Positions 17,592 to 25,477 are shown, counted from the first letter of the stretch. The stretch: DNA of 42,479 nt from Nakamurella sp. (GCA_017848755.1 JAFIHI010000081.1:1-42479); one strand, 5' to 3'. Made by a program: numbers and translations. The notes: generated by a model not told the origin, from the letters alone.

Positions 17592-18566
17592 CTACATCGT
17601 TACGACCACCTTCCCCGGTGATCCGAGCTCCACCTCGGCCAACGCTTCGGCGCCCTCTTCGAGGGGAAACGCCTTGTCCACCACGGGAACCACGCCGGCG
17701 GCATCGCAGAACGCGATCAGGCGCTGCAGCTCGCTGAGCGTGCCCATGGTCGAGCCGACGACCGAGATCTGCAGGAAGAAGAGCCGCTGCAGGTCCGCGG
17801 ACGGGTCGGCGCCGGTGGTGGCTCCGCAGCACACGACTACTCCGCCCGGTCGCACCGCCTTCATGGAGTGCGCCCACGTCGCGGCGCCCACCGATTCGAA
17901 GACCCCGTCCACCCGCTCCGGCAGTCGCGCACCGGTCTCGAAAGCCGCTGCGGCGCCCAGGTTCTCGGCGCGCGCACGCCCCGCGTCGGTGCGCGCGGTG
18001 GCCCACACCCGCATACCGGCGGCGGCGCCGAGCTGGATGAGTGCGGTCGCCACCCCGCCCGTCGCGCCCTGCACCAGCACGGTCGACCCGGGCGCCAGAC
18101 CAGCGCGTGTGAACAGCATCCGATATGCCGTCAGATACGTCGTCCCCAGCGTCGCCGCCTGCTCGAACGCCATCCCGGCCGGTTTCGGCACCACATTTCG
18201 CGCGGGCACCGCCACGTACTCGGCCATGCAGCCCTGATGCCCGCCCTCGGTGAGCAGCCGACGACCGGGATCGAGCGTCTCGTCCCCGGCGGCGCCTGCG
18301 GCGGCCGGATCCGCGATGACGGGGTAGATCACCACCTCGCGCCCGTCCTCGGTGACTCCGGCGCCGTCGCAGCCGAGGATCATCGGGAACTCCTCGGCAC
18401 GGATCCCCACGCCGCGCAGCGTCCACAGATCGTGCCGGTTCACCGACGCCGCGCGCACCGCCACCCGCACCCAGCCTTCGGGCACCTCCGGCTCCGGCCG
18501 CTCACCGACGTGCACCATGGACAGCGGGTCGTCGGGGTTCGGGCCGGCCGCAAAGATCGCACGCAT
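17592..18566 (-). CDS. Zinc-less MDR-family quinone oxidoreductase / alcohol dehydrogenase
   Basis: Medium-chain dehydrogenase/reductase, 324 aa. The GroES-like N-domain has VAVRAASVNRHDLWTLRG, then ILGCDGAGVTEDGREVVIYPV. The Rossmann domain follows with QAATLGTTYLTAYRML, VLVQGATGGVATALIQLGAAAG (nucleotide-binding loop) and VFESVGAATW. The C-terminus is PLEEGAEALAEVELGSPGKVVV. The catalytic zinc cysteine is not in its usual place (NRHD where C-type enzymes have C-D), suggesting an NADPH-quinone reductase-like enzyme. The frame extends upstream, but MRAIFAAG at 18566 is the natural start and has a leaderless -10. The substrate is unknown. Confidence 0.88.
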   Translation of the reverse strand: MRAIFAAGPNPDDPLSMVHVGERPEPEVPEGWVRVAVRAASVNRHDLWTLRGVGIRAEEFPMILGCDGAGVTEDGREVVIYPVIADPAAAGAAGDETLDPGRRLLTEGGHQGCMAEYVAVPARNVVPKPAGMAFEQAATLGTTYLTAYRMLFTRAGLAPGSTVLVQGATGGVATALIQLGAAAGMRVWATARTDAGRARAENLGAAAAFETGARLPERVDGVFESVGAATWAHSMKAVRPGGVVVCCGATTGADPSADLQRLFFLQISVVGSTMGTLSELQRLIAFCDAAGVVPVVDKAFPLEEGAEALAEVELGSPGKVVVTM

Positions 18567-18572
18567 GGCTGC

Positions 18573-18578
18573 ACCGTA
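18573..18578 (-). promoter_or_regulatory. -10 element TACGGT, leaderless oxidoreductase promoter
   Basis: Reading the minus strand, TACGGT ends 6 nt before ATG 18566. This supports that start over the longer open frame. Confidence 0.5.
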
Positions 18579-18674
18579 GCGCGCGCACCCGCCAGTCACG
18601 CCGGCAGCGGAGCCGGCACCGACACCGGCCCGGCCCCGGAATAACGTCATACTCGGTCCGCTTGGGCCCGCGGC

Positions 18675-18680
18675 TAGGCT
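18675..18680 (+). promoter_or_regulatory. -10 element TAGGCT, leaderless promoter of the 65-codon gene
   Basis: TAGGCT ends 7 nt before ATG 18688. Upstream, GAATAACGTCATACTCGG (18639-18656) is a one-mismatch copy of the dispersed motif. Confidence 0.5.
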
Positions 18681-18687
18681 GGCAGCC

Positions 18688-18885
18688 ATGAGCGAAGCCG
18701 AAGCGAATCAGGGCCGTCGCGACGATTCCGCGAGTGAGGTCGGAGGGAGGCTGCCGCGTCGCGACGAAGTCGCAGGGCCGCTGAGCGGAGCGCTGAGCGA
18801 ACGATTCAACGCAGCAGCGGCGCCGAGCGGAGTGCCGAGCGAGCAATTCGGCACCGTGAGCGACCCGGCCGGACCAGCGACGTGA
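18688..18885 (+). CDS. Small hydrophilic protein of unknown function
   Basis: A 65-aa reading frame rich in Ser, Ala, Gly, Pro, Glu and Arg, probably disordered, with no family I recognise. Support comes from its signals rather than its sequence: a -10 hexamer exactly 7 nt before the ATG, and a TGA that overlaps the GTG of a second tiny gene as GTGA. The DNA contains imperfect short repeats (GAGCGCTGAGCGA, GAGCGGAGTGCCGAGCGA), which could also mean that this is a transcribed leader. It is divergent from the oxidoreductase, 122 nt away. Confidence 0.42.
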   Translation: MSEAEANQGRRDDSASEVGGRLPRRDEVAGPLSGALSERFNAAAAPSGVPSEQFGTVSDPAGPAT

Positions 18886-18977
18886 GCCGTCCGCTTCCCG
18901 TCGTTGTCCGCCGCTGGATGACCATCGCGCTCGCTGCCTTGATCGCGATCGGCATCCTCGTCGCCCTGTTCCGCTGA
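18882..18977 (+). CDS. 31-residue single-span membrane peptide
   Basis: Short frame from GTG 18882 to TGA 18977. The first residues are basic (SRPLPVVVRRW), then comes one strongly hydrophobic helix of about 17 residues (MTIALAALIAIGILVALF) ending in a single Arg. Positive-inside rules place the N-terminus in the cytoplasm. The start overlaps the preceding stop (GTGA), so translation would be coupled to the 65-codon gene. Its layout resembles small membrane peptides, either regulators or type I toxins, but no function can be assigned. It ends 73 nt before the remnant on the other strand. Confidence 0.45.
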   Translation: MSRPLPVVVRRWMTIALAALIAIGILVALFR

Positions 18978-19050
18978 GGCGCGGGTATCCGTCGCGTCGT
19001 CCATAACGCCGATGACGCTGTTCGCGGCCAAGGCCGGGATGCCGGCCGCG

Positions 19051-19283
19051 TCACCCACGGGCAGAAATAAGTGCCCGAATTGAGGCGGAGTTGCGCATGC
19101 CGTGCACGATCGCCAGAACGTCGATGGGATGTCGTCGACCGCGTACACGACCAGATAAGGGAAGTCGCGGAGCACGACCCTTCGGTAGGCATCGAACAGT
19201 GGGCGGCCGGCACCGGAGATCTCCCTGACGTCTGAAGAATGGGCCGAGGTCCAGCGCATGCTCGGGAAGATGCTGGCCGTCAT
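19051..19283 (-). pseudogene. RelE/ParE-like toxin remnant
   Basis: Fragment of a RelE/ParE-fold toxin. SSDVREISGAGRPLFDAYRR followed by VVLRDFPYLVVYAVDD is the central beta-sheet typical of the family (the R...FPY.VVY pattern). The next strand, DVLAIVHGMRNSASIRALI, lies in another frame, so a single-base deletion near 19118-19125 breaks it (ATCCCATCGAC where ATCCC-N-ATCGAC would stay in frame). The usual N-terminal helical hairpin is missing, and no antitoxin gene is next to it. Its only ATG (19283) overlaps the stop of the upstream enoyl-CoA hydratase as ATGA, so a short peptide may still be translated. Confidence 0.55.
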
Positions 19284-20059
19284 GCGGTGATATCGGTCCG
19301 CCAGGCCGGCGGGCGTTTCTCGGTGAACGCGCGGGCGCCCTCGCGGGCTTCGGGCGTGTCGAACTGCCGGGCCGAGAGGTCCAGCAGCGCTTCGTATCTC
19401 GCGATCGAGTCGTCCAGTGAGCCGCTGATTAGCTCCTTGGTGCCGGCCAGCGCCCCTGGCCCGCCGGCCAGGAGCGCATCGAGGTAGCGTTCGACCACCG
19501 CGTCGAGCTCGTCCGGCCCGACAACGGCGTTGACCAAACCGATCTCGCGGGCGCGGGCGGCGTCGAACACCTCGCCGGTGAGCATGAGTTCGCGCGCCGC
19601 GGCCGGATTCAGCCGCGCCAGCACCGGGATCGAGATCACCGCTGGGATCAGCCCGATCCGCACCTCGGTGAAGGCGAACGTCGCCGAATCGACGGTCACC
19701 GCGATATCGCACGCGGCCATGATCCCGACCCCACCCGCGCGCGCCGGGCCGGCCAGCCGGGCGACGACCGGCTTCGGACAGTGCGCAATCAGCCGTAGGA
19801 TCGCCGGCAGCTCGCGCACCCCCTCCTCGCCCGGTTTCGCGACGGCGGTCTCCTTCAGATCCATCCCGGCGCAGAACACGGTGCCGGTGTGCGTGAGGAC
19901 CACCGCCCGAACATCGTCATCTCCGCCTGCTCGCCGGAGCGCGGCCGACAGTTGCGCGCGCATCGGCCTGGACAGGGCGTTGCGGTTGCGCGGTGAATCC
20001 ATCGTGATCGTCGCGACCCCGCCGGCCAGCTCGTACTGCACCACCGCTGCCTCGTACAT
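19280..20059 (-). CDS. Enoyl-CoA hydratase/isomerase family protein
   Basis: Crotonase-fold enzyme of 259 aa. It shows ATITMDSPRNRNALS, the oxyanion-hole segments TVFCAGMDLKET and ARAGGVGIMAACDIAV, and FTEVRIGLIPAVISIPVLAR. The glutamate in FTEVRIG matches one catalytic residue of hydratases. The other usual glutamate (after GG in the second oxyanion segment) is not seen, so hydratase activity is uncertain and an isomerase or other crotonase role is possible. ATG 20059 has GGAGG about 4-5 nt upstream and is preferred over GTG or ATG further out. It probably acts on acyl-CoA in fatty-acid or amino-acid breakdown. Confidence 0.87.
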   Translation of the reverse strand: MYEAAVVQYELAGGVATITMDSPRNRNALSRPMRAQLSAALRRAGGDDDVRAVVLTHTGTVFCAGMDLKETAVAKPGEEGVRELPAILRLIAHCPKPVVARLAGPARAGGVGIMAACDIAVTVDSATFAFTEVRIGLIPAVISIPVLARLNPAAARELMLTGEVFDAARAREIGLVNAVVGPDELDAVVERYLDALLAGGPGALAGTKELISGSLDDSIARYEALLDLSARQFDTPEAREGARAFTEKRPPAWRTDITA

Positions 20060-20224
20060 GGCCCCTCCGCGTCTTTCGCCGGTTCCGTCCGGGCAGTGGC
20101 GCACGGTGTGGATGTATCGGTGCGTCCCGCCTGTCGCACCTTACCGACCGTCTATGACGTAGTTCGCGGCGATGCCGCTGAGGTTTTCGACGGCCCTGCC
20201 TCCCCAAGCCCGTATGGCCCGGGC

Positions 20225-20605
20225 TCAAACGATGAACAGATCGATGGTCGGATCCAACCGCCGCATGTCGGTGGGATCGCTGGTCGCGATGCGCTGCCGA
20301 CGTGCTCGCGCGCAGAGAACGACGGACGCGTCGATCACGTCCGACGTGGTGCTGGCGCCGCACAGTTGGCCCGCGGCACGGGCGCCGAAATCGTCCAGGC
20401 CGACGATCTCGACGGTGTCCGAGTCCAGCAGCTGCGCGAGGCGTGCCTGGCGCCGTCCGTCACGCCACACCTGTCCGATCACTCCCACCGGGATGGAGAG
20501 CCGCTCACCCCGCTCGCGGGCGCGGGCGACGAGCCCGACGGTCCTGCGCTGTGCGCGGTCGAATCCGATCAGCGCGCTGGCGTCGAGGGTGATCCCTATC
20601 GCCAT
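20225..20605 (-). CDS. vapC: VapC-type PIN-domain toxin
   Basis: PIN-domain ribonuclease of 126 aa. The first acidic residue is in GITLDASALIG (Asp8), the third in TTSDVIDASVVLCAR and the fourth in IATSDPTDMRRL. The second motif reads PVGVIGQVWRDGRRQARL, with Gln where many VapC proteins have Glu; I remember this as common in an actinobacterial PIN subgroup. These toxins cut tRNA or rRNA and are held inactive by VapB. The start overlaps the vapB end by 10 nt, so the pair is coupled, antitoxin first. 165 nt without a gene follow towards the enoyl-CoA hydratase, containing one dispersed-motif copy. Confidence 0.88.
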   Translation of the reverse strand: MAIGITLDASALIGFDRAQRRTVGLVARARERGERLSIPVGVIGQVWRDGRRQARLAQLLDSDTVEIVGLDDFGARAAGQLCGASTTSDVIDASVVLCARARRQRIATSDPTDMRRLDPTIDLFIV

Positions 20606-20832
20606 GCAGCGTCCCGATCGATCTCGGCCCGCTCCCGATCGGTGAGTGGGCCGCCGGTCTCGGCGAGCATGGCCGCCAGCAGATCATCGAGGTCGTCGAG
20701 CTTCCGCCGCTGTTCCAAAGCCTGTGCCACATAAGCGGATACACTCGCGGCTCGCCCCGAATGCACCGCGTCGCGCGCTGCCTCTACCAGGTCGCCGGGA
20801 AGGGTAATGGCGATCTTCGTCTTGGCTGTCAT
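20596..20832 (-). CDS. vapB: VapB-type ribbon-helix-helix antitoxin
   Basis: Antitoxin of 78 aa. The N-terminal strand KTKIAITLPGDLVEAARDAV and helix AASVSAYVAQALEQRR form a ribbon-helix-helix DNA-binding domain. The acidic C-terminus (LDDLDDLLAAMLAETGG) would contact the toxin. The start is ATG 20832 because TATGAT, a strong -10, ends 7 nt before it. The longer frame upstream runs through the hemW promoter. It is divergent from hemW (61 nt between starts), so repression here could also affect hemW. Confidence 0.88.
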   Translation of the reverse strand: MTAKTKIAITLPGDLVEAARDAVHSGRAASVSAYVAQALEQRRKLDDLDDLLAAMLAETGGPLTDRERAEIDRDAAWR

Positions 20833-20836
20833 ACCA

Positions 20837-20845
20837 ATGATCATA
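20837..20845 (-). promoter_or_regulatory. vapB -10 TATGAT overlapping an ATGATCAT palindrome
   Basis: Minus-strand TATGAT (20845-20840) is the -10. The 8-bp palindrome ATGATCAT (20837-20844) covers it, and GATCA occurs twice 4 nt apart. This is a likely operator for VapB autorepression. Confidence 0.55.
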
Positions 20846-20893
20846 CTGATCGGTGTTGGCGATGTGCGGTCGGCTCGGGGGCGAGAATGGGGC

Positions 20894-22120
20894 ATGCCAT
20901 CTGCGCTTCCCGACGGCGAACCAGTGCCCGTGGACGGGTCGCTGCCCGACCAGGCGTACGAGCACATGGCCGACCGGAGCCTGTCCCTCTACATCCACGT
21001 CCCGTTCTGCACCACTCGCTGCGGCTACTGCGACTTCAACACCTACACCGCTGGTGAGCTGGGCACATCGTCATCCCCGGAGAGTTGGCTGGATGCCGCG
21101 CTCGCCGAGATCAACCTAGCCGCAACGGTTCTCGCGGTCTCCGGAGTGCATAGGCCGGTCGAGACGGTCTTCGTGGGCGGCGGGACCCCTTCGCTGCTCG
21201 GTGGCCGGACGCTCGTCACCCTGCTGCGCGCCGTCGACGACGCGATCGGCCTCGCGCCCGGCGCCGAGGTGACCACCGAGGCCAACCCGGAGTCCACCGA
21301 CCCGGACCTGCTCGCCGCGATCCGTGACGGTGGCTATACCCGCGTCTCGATCGGCATGCAGTCCATCGTGCCGCACGTGCTGCAGGTGCTGGACCGCCGG
21401 CACACCCCGGGGCGCGCACTGGAGGCGGCGGCGTGGGCGCGGCAGGCGGGCCTCGAGCACGTGAGCCTGGACCTGATCTACGGGACGCCGGGGGAGAGCG
21501 ACGACGACTTCCGCGCCTCCCTCGACGCGGCGATATCCGCTGGGGTGGACCATATCTCGGCTTATTCGTTGATCGTCGAACCGGGCACCCAGTTGGCCCG
21601 TCGGGTTGCGAAGGGGGAGCTCGCCGCCCCCGATGACGATGTTCTCGCGAAGCGATATCTGATCGCGGATGACGTCGCCTCCGTGGCGGGCCTGTCCTGG
21701 TATGAGGTGTCGAATTGGGCGGCGCGCGAGGAGGCCCGCTGCCGGCACAATCTCGCCTATTGGACCGGCGGCGACTGGTGGGGGATCGGGCCGGGGGCGC
21801 ACTCCCATGTGGGCGGGGTCCGCTGGTGGAACCGGAAGCATCCGGCCGCCTATGCGGCGGCGCTGGCGGCGGGGCACGCCCCGGGGCAGGGCCGCGAGAT
21901 CCTGGACGCGGCAACCCGTCTCGAGGAGCGCATCCTGCTGGAGCTGCGGCTGTCGTCCGGGCTGGATCTTGCACTGCTCTCCGATCGCGGCCGGGCTCAG
22001 GCGCAGGCCGAAGCCGCGGATGGTCTGCTCGACCCCGCGGCGTTGGCCGCCGGCCGGGCTGTGGTCACCCGGCGCGGCCGGCTGTTGGCCGACGGTATCG
22101 CCCTGCGGCTCATCGACTGA
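20894..22120 (+). CDS. hemW: Radical SAM haem chaperone HemW
   Basis: Radical SAM protein of 408 aa from ATG 20894. The [4Fe-4S]-binding CxxxCxxC is in HVPFCTTRCGYCDFNTY near residues 36-52, followed by VFVGGGTPSLL, TTEANPES, RVSIGMQS and SLDLIYGTPGE. The C-terminal HemW domain contains GIGPGAHSH and RLEERILLELRL. HemW is often labelled as coproporphyrinogen oxidase HemN, but the family without the extra oxidase cysteine is a haem-binding chaperone that loads haem into respiratory enzymes. The frame is open further upstream, but that part overlaps the vapB promoter. A weak -10 (GAGAAT) lies 5 nt before the ATG. Confidence 0.92.
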   Translation: MPSALPDGEPVPVDGSLPDQAYEHMADRSLSLYIHVPFCTTRCGYCDFNTYTAGELGTSSSPESWLDAALAEINLAATVLAVSGVHRPVETVFVGGGTPSLLGGRTLVTLLRAVDDAIGLAPGAEVTTEANPESTDPDLLAAIRDGGYTRVSIGMQSIVPHVLQVLDRRHTPGRALEAAAWARQAGLEHVSLDLIYGTPGESDDDFRASLDAAISAGVDHISAYSLIVEPGTQLARRVAKGELAAPDDDVLAKRYLIADDVASVAGLSWYEVSNWAAREEARCRHNLAYWTGGDWWGIGPGAHSHVGGVRWWNRKHPAAYAAALAAGHAPGQGREILDAATRLEERILLELRLSSGLDLALLSDRGRAQAQAEAADGLLDPAALAAGRAVVTRRGRLLADGIALRLID

Positions 22121-22126
22121 TTCTCT

Positions 22127-22188
22127 GCCGAGCGGTGCGAAATTACCGGCAAAACGTACACGAATCGGCGCATTTCGCACCGCTCGGC
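22127..22188. repeat. 62-bp element with perfect 17-bp inverted arms
   Basis: GCCGAGCGGTGCGAAAT at 22127-22143 is repeated perfectly in inverse at 22172-22188, around a 28-nt loop that is richer in A (ACCGGCAAAACGTACACGAA within it). It begins 6 nt after the hemW stop. It can act as a hemW terminator, but the arms are longer and the loop larger than needed, and it resembles a mobile palindromic (REP/MITE-like) unit. Confidence 0.85.
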
Positions 22189-22225
22189 GCTGGTACGGCG
22201 AGCGATTCGCGACCTGCCACTAGAC

Positions 22226-22252
22226 TTGGCACAGATATGTGGCGAGTGCTAA
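22226..22252 (+). promoter_or_regulatory. CIRCE operator upstream of hrcA
   Basis: TTGGCACAG - 9 nt - GAGTGCTAA. The right arm is a perfect CIRCE half (consensus TTAGCACTC-N9-GAGTGCTAA) and the spacer is exactly 9. The left arm differs at three positions. It lies 68 nt before the hrcA start, pointing to HrcA autorepression. Confidence 0.8.
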
Positions 22253-22320
22253 TGCCCGGGCACGCAGCGATATCGGCGATACGGCCGTCGGGTATCTGAG
22301 GGCGAGACGGAGGTGCGGCG

Positions 22321-23343
22321 ATGGCTGCGGACGACCGGCGGTTCGCCGTGCTCCGGGCTATCGTCGCCGACTACGTGTCGACGCAGGAGCCCGTCGGATC
22401 GAAGTCGTTGGTCGACCGCCACAACCTCGCGGTGTCGTCCGCGACGATCCGCAACGACATGGCCGTCCTGGAACAGGAGGGGTACATCGTTCAGCCGCAC
22501 ACCTCTGCCGGGCGGATTCCCACCGACAAGGGTTATCGGTTGTTCGTGGACCGGCTCAGCCAGGTCAAACCGCTGTCGGTGGGCGAACGGCGCGCGATCG
22601 AGCAGTTCCTGTCCGAGGGTGTGGATCTCGAGGACGTGCTGCGCCGATCGGTACGGCTGCTCGCTCAGCTCACCCGGCAGGTGGCGGTTGTCCAGTACCC
22701 GCTGCTGTCCCGCTCCACTGTCCGGCACATCGAGGTTCTCGCGATCGGAGCGCGGCGGTTGCTGCTCGTCGTCATCACCGACGCGGGCCGTGTCGAACAG
22801 CGCCTGGTCGAGACGGCGACCGACGTGGACGACGATGCTGTCGGCCGGTTGCGGGCATTGCTCGGATCGATGATCGCGGGCCGATCGTCGAGTGACGCGG
22901 CCATTGCACTGGCCTCCGTGGCCGACGAAGCCGCGCCGGACGACCGGGATCTGACGCGCAGCGTGGCCGCGGTGCTGCGGGATGCCCTGATCGATCACCC
23001 CGAGGAGCGACTTATGCTGTCGGGGACCGGGAACATCACCGGCGCGTGGGCCGACCAACCCGCGACCCTGCGGGGTGTGCTGGACGCATTGGACGAACAG
23101 GTCACCCTGCTCAAGCTTCTTGCGGCGCTCGACGAGCCCGACGTGCTCCGCGTCTCGATCGGCGAGGAAAATGCGGACGCCAACCTGGCCAGCTCGGCGC
23201 TCGTGTCGGCCGGGTACGGCTCCGGCGAGGTGCTGATGGGGGGGTTGGCCGTGGTCGGTCCGACGCGCATGGACTACCCGGGAACGATGGCGACGGTCCG
23301 TGCCGTTGCAAAGTATGTCGGTGAGATCGTGGGCGGTCGTTGA
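22321..23343 (+). CDS. hrcA: Heat-inducible transcription repressor HrcA
   Basis: Heat-shock repressor of 340 aa that binds CIRCE operators in front of groE-type and its own genes. The N-terminal winged helix includes [40 protein letters not shown] and [14 protein letters not shown]. The GAF-like HrcA domain follows, with [19 protein letters not shown], and the C-terminus contains [33 protein letters not shown] 22321 has GGAGG 7 nt upstream. The CIRCE at 22226-22252 and a roughly 60-nt leader imply self-regulation. dnaJ2 follows 141 nt later, and the pair is the usual hrcA-dnaJ unit of actinobacteria. Confidence 0.96.
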   Translation: MAADDRRFAVLRAIVADYVSTQEPVGSKSLVDRHNLAVSSATIRNDMAVLEQEGYIVQPHTSAGRIPTDKGYRLFVDRLSQVKPLSVGERRAIEQFLSEGVDLEDVLRRSVRLLAQLTRQVAVVQYPLLSRSTVRHIEVLAIGARRLLLVVITDAGRVEQRLVETATDVDDDAVGRLRALLGSMIAGRSSSDAAIALASVADEAAPDDRDLTRSVAAVLRDALIDHPEERLMLSGTGNITGAWADQPATLRGVLDALDEQVTLLKLLAALDEPDVLRVSIGEENADANLASSALVSAGYGSGEVLMGGLAVVGPTRMDYPGTMATVRAVAKYVGEIVGGR

Positions 23344-23484
23344 GGTGCGTCGATGCAGAGCGCCCCGAGGATTCGGCGCCGAGGGTCGAGCCTGAGGGCG
23401 GCCTTCCGGAGTGTGGTGCCCGGAGTGCTGCCCCGGGGCGTGGTGACTGCTGGTGCGGGTGGATCCCGCGGGAAGGTTTGACTG

Positions 23485-24645
23485 GTGCAGACAGTGGCAC
23501 GTGACTATTACGGCCTGTTGGGTGTGGCGAGGGACGCGTCGAACGACGAGATCAAACGCGCCTACCGACGGCTGGCCCGGCAGCTGCACCCGGACGTCAA
23601 TCCCGACCCGTCGGCGCGCGAGCGGTTCAAGGAGGTGACGGCGGCCTACGAGGTGTTGTCCGACCCGGCGAAACGGCAGGTCGTCGACCTCGGCGGCGAT
23701 CCGCTGTCGAACGGATCCGCAGGGGGGGCCGGCGCCACGATGGGCGACCCGTTCGGCGGTATGGGCCTGTCGGACATCATGGACGCTTTCTTCGGCGGCG
23801 GTGTCGGCGGCGGACGTTCGCGCGGACCGCGGTCCCGTGTCCAGCAGGGCCAGGACGCGCTGATCCCTGTCGAGTTGACGCTCGAGGAATGCGCGGCGGG
23901 AGTCGCGAAGGACCTGACCGTGGACACCGCCACGCTGTGTACCGTGTGCCACGGTTCCGGTTGCGCGGAAGGGGCGACCCCGACCACGTGCGAGGCCTGT
24001 CGTGGTGCCGGCGAGACGCAACAGGTCCAGCGTTCGCTGCTCGGGCAGGTCATCACAACGAGGCCGTGCCGCGTATGCCGCGGGTTCGGCACGGTGATCA
24101 CCGATCCGTGCCGGCAGTGCAACGGTGACGGACGCGTGCGGACGCGGCGAACGGTGCGTGCGAACATCCCCGCCGGCGTCGGCGACGGGATCCGCGTGCG
24201 GCTGGCCGGTCAGGGCGAGGTGGGCCCAGGGGGCGGTTCACCGGGCGACTTGTACGTCGAAGTGCGCGAGCTGCCGCACGACCGGTTCACCCGCGACGGC
24301 GTCGACCTGCATTGCACCGTGCACGTTCCCATGACGGCCGCGGCGCTCGGCGCGTCGCTCTCCCTCGAGGTTCTCGATGGCGTCGAGGATCTCGACATCC
24401 AGCCGGGCACCCAATCGGGAACGGTGATCAATCTGCGCGGACAGGGGATGCCGCAGCTGCGCGGGAGTACGCGGGGCAGCCTGTTCGTACACATCGAGGT
24501 CGCCACGCCGACGAAGCTCGACGCCGAGCAGGCGGACCTGCTGCGGAAGCTTGCGGCGCTGCGCGGCGAGGAGCAGCCGGAGCTCGCGGCCCGCGGCCAC
24601 AGCGGACTGTTCGGGAAACTCCGCGGCTCGTTCTCCACCCGTTAG
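23485..24645 (+). CDS. dnaJ2: Chaperone DnaJ (DnaJ2 type)
   Basis: Type I J-protein of 386 aa that stimulates DnaK and binds unfolded proteins. The J domain occupies residues 6-70, with the HPD triad in [10 protein letters not shown] Gly/Phe-rich linker follows ([17 protein letters not shown]). Four zinc-finger repeats are intact: [24 protein letters not shown] and CRQCNGDG. Two substrate-binding beta domains complete it. GTG 23485 is favoured by GGAAGG 8 nt upstream; GTG 23494 (VARDYYG) would give the most common family start. It is one of two DnaJ types in this order, this one linked to hrcA rather than dnaK. Confidence 0.95.
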   Translation: MQTVARDYYGLLGVARDASNDEIKRAYRRLARQLHPDVNPDPSARERFKEVTAAYEVLSDPAKRQVVDLGGDPLSNGSAGGAGATMGDPFGGMGLSDIMDAFFGGGVGGGRSRGPRSRVQQGQDALIPVELTLEECAAGVAKDLTVDTATLCTVCHGSGCAEGATPTTCEACRGAGETQQVQRSLLGQVITTRPCRVCRGFGTVITDPCRQCNGDGRVRTRRTVRANIPAGVGDGIRVRLAGQGEVGPGGGSPGDLYVEVRELPHDRFTRDGVDLHCTVHVPMTAAALGASLSLEVLDGVEDLDIQPGTQSGTVINLRGQGMPQLRGSTRGSLFVHIEVATPTKLDAEQADLLRKLAALRGEEQPELAARGHSGLFGKLRGSFSTR

Positions 24646-24685
24646 GCCGATGCGCTCACGCCGATGAGATCCCGGTGATGCGTCG

Positions 24686-25423
24686 ATGACCGACCCGGTG
24701 TTCTTCGTGGCCACTGTGCCGCCGAGTGGCGCCTTCGAACTCGACGGCGACGAGGGACGCCATGCCGCGGCGGTGAAACGGATGCGGCCCGGCGAGACAC
24801 TCGTCATCGCGGACGGCTGGGGCACATGGGCACCGGCGACTGTCACCGCCAATCGCGGTCGCGGCCTGACGCTCACCGTCGGTGCGACGGTGAAGGACGA
24901 ACCTCCGGCGTTGCAGGTCGTGATCGTGCAGGCGCTGCCCAAGGGGGAACGCTCCGACCTTGCCGTGGAGCTCGCCACCGAGGCTGGCGCCGACGAGATC
25001 ATCCCCTGGCAGGCGGCACGGTCGGTGGCTCGGTGGGACGGCTCTGCGGACAAGGCGCAGCGGGGGACGGAGAAGTGGCGCAGGACGGCCCGCGAGGCGG
25101 CGAAACAATCCCGTCGGCACACCGTTCCGCGGGTCGGGACCCTTGCCGCGACAACCGATGTCGTTTCGGAGGTCGGGCGGGCCGACGCCGCGCTGATCCT
25201 GCACGAGGAAGGGTCGGTGCCGCTGGCGTCGTCGCCGTTGCCCCGGGCGGGCAGGCTGCTTCTGATCATCGGGCCGGAGGGCGGCCTTGCCGACGAGGAG
25301 GTCGCCAGGTTCGAAGATGCGGGGGCGCGCGCGGTACGGCTCGGACCCGAGGTGCTCCGAACCTCCTCGGCGGCCGCGGTCGCGCTCGGTGCGCTCGGCG
25401 TGCTGACAGGGCGGTGGACATGA
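24686..25423 (+). CDS. rsmE: 16S rRNA m3U1498 methyltransferase
   Basis: SPOUT-family methyltransferase RsmE, 245 aa, which methylates U1498 of 16S rRNA. The N-terminal PUA-like domain covers about residues 1-75 (HAAAVKRMRPGETLVIADG). The knotted SAM-binding domain has VQALPKGERSDLAVELATEAGADEIIPW, the EKWRRTAREAAKQSRRHTVP segment, LLLIIGPEGGLADEEV and the closing VRLGPEVLRTSSAAAVALGALG. Order dnaJ-rsmE is conserved. A one-base-shifted ATG (25420) overlaps the stop, but it leads to only 19 codons. Confidence 0.96.
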   Translation: MTDPVFFVATVPPSGAFELDGDEGRHAAAVKRMRPGETLVIADGWGTWAPATVTANRGRGLTLTVGATVKDEPPALQVVIVQALPKGERSDLAVELATEAGADEIIPWQAARSVARWDGSADKAQRGTEKWRRTAREAAKQSRRHTVPRVGTLAATTDVVSEVGRADAALILHEEGSVPLASSPLPRAGRLLLIIGPEGGLADEEVARFEDAGARAVRLGPEVLRTSSAAAVALGALGVLTGRWT

Positions 25424-25471
25424 ACACCGTCATACCCGGTCAGCCCGGCGCCCGCTGTCGGTGCCGACCGC

Positions 25472-25477
25472 TACGGT
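25472..25477 (+). promoter_or_regulatory. -10 element TACGGT, leaderless HIT gene promoter
   Basis: TACGGT ends 6 nt before ATG 25484. The dispersed motif GAACACCGTCATACCCGG is at 25422-25439, about where a regulator could sit relative to this promoter (33 nt upstream of the -10). Confidence 0.5.
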
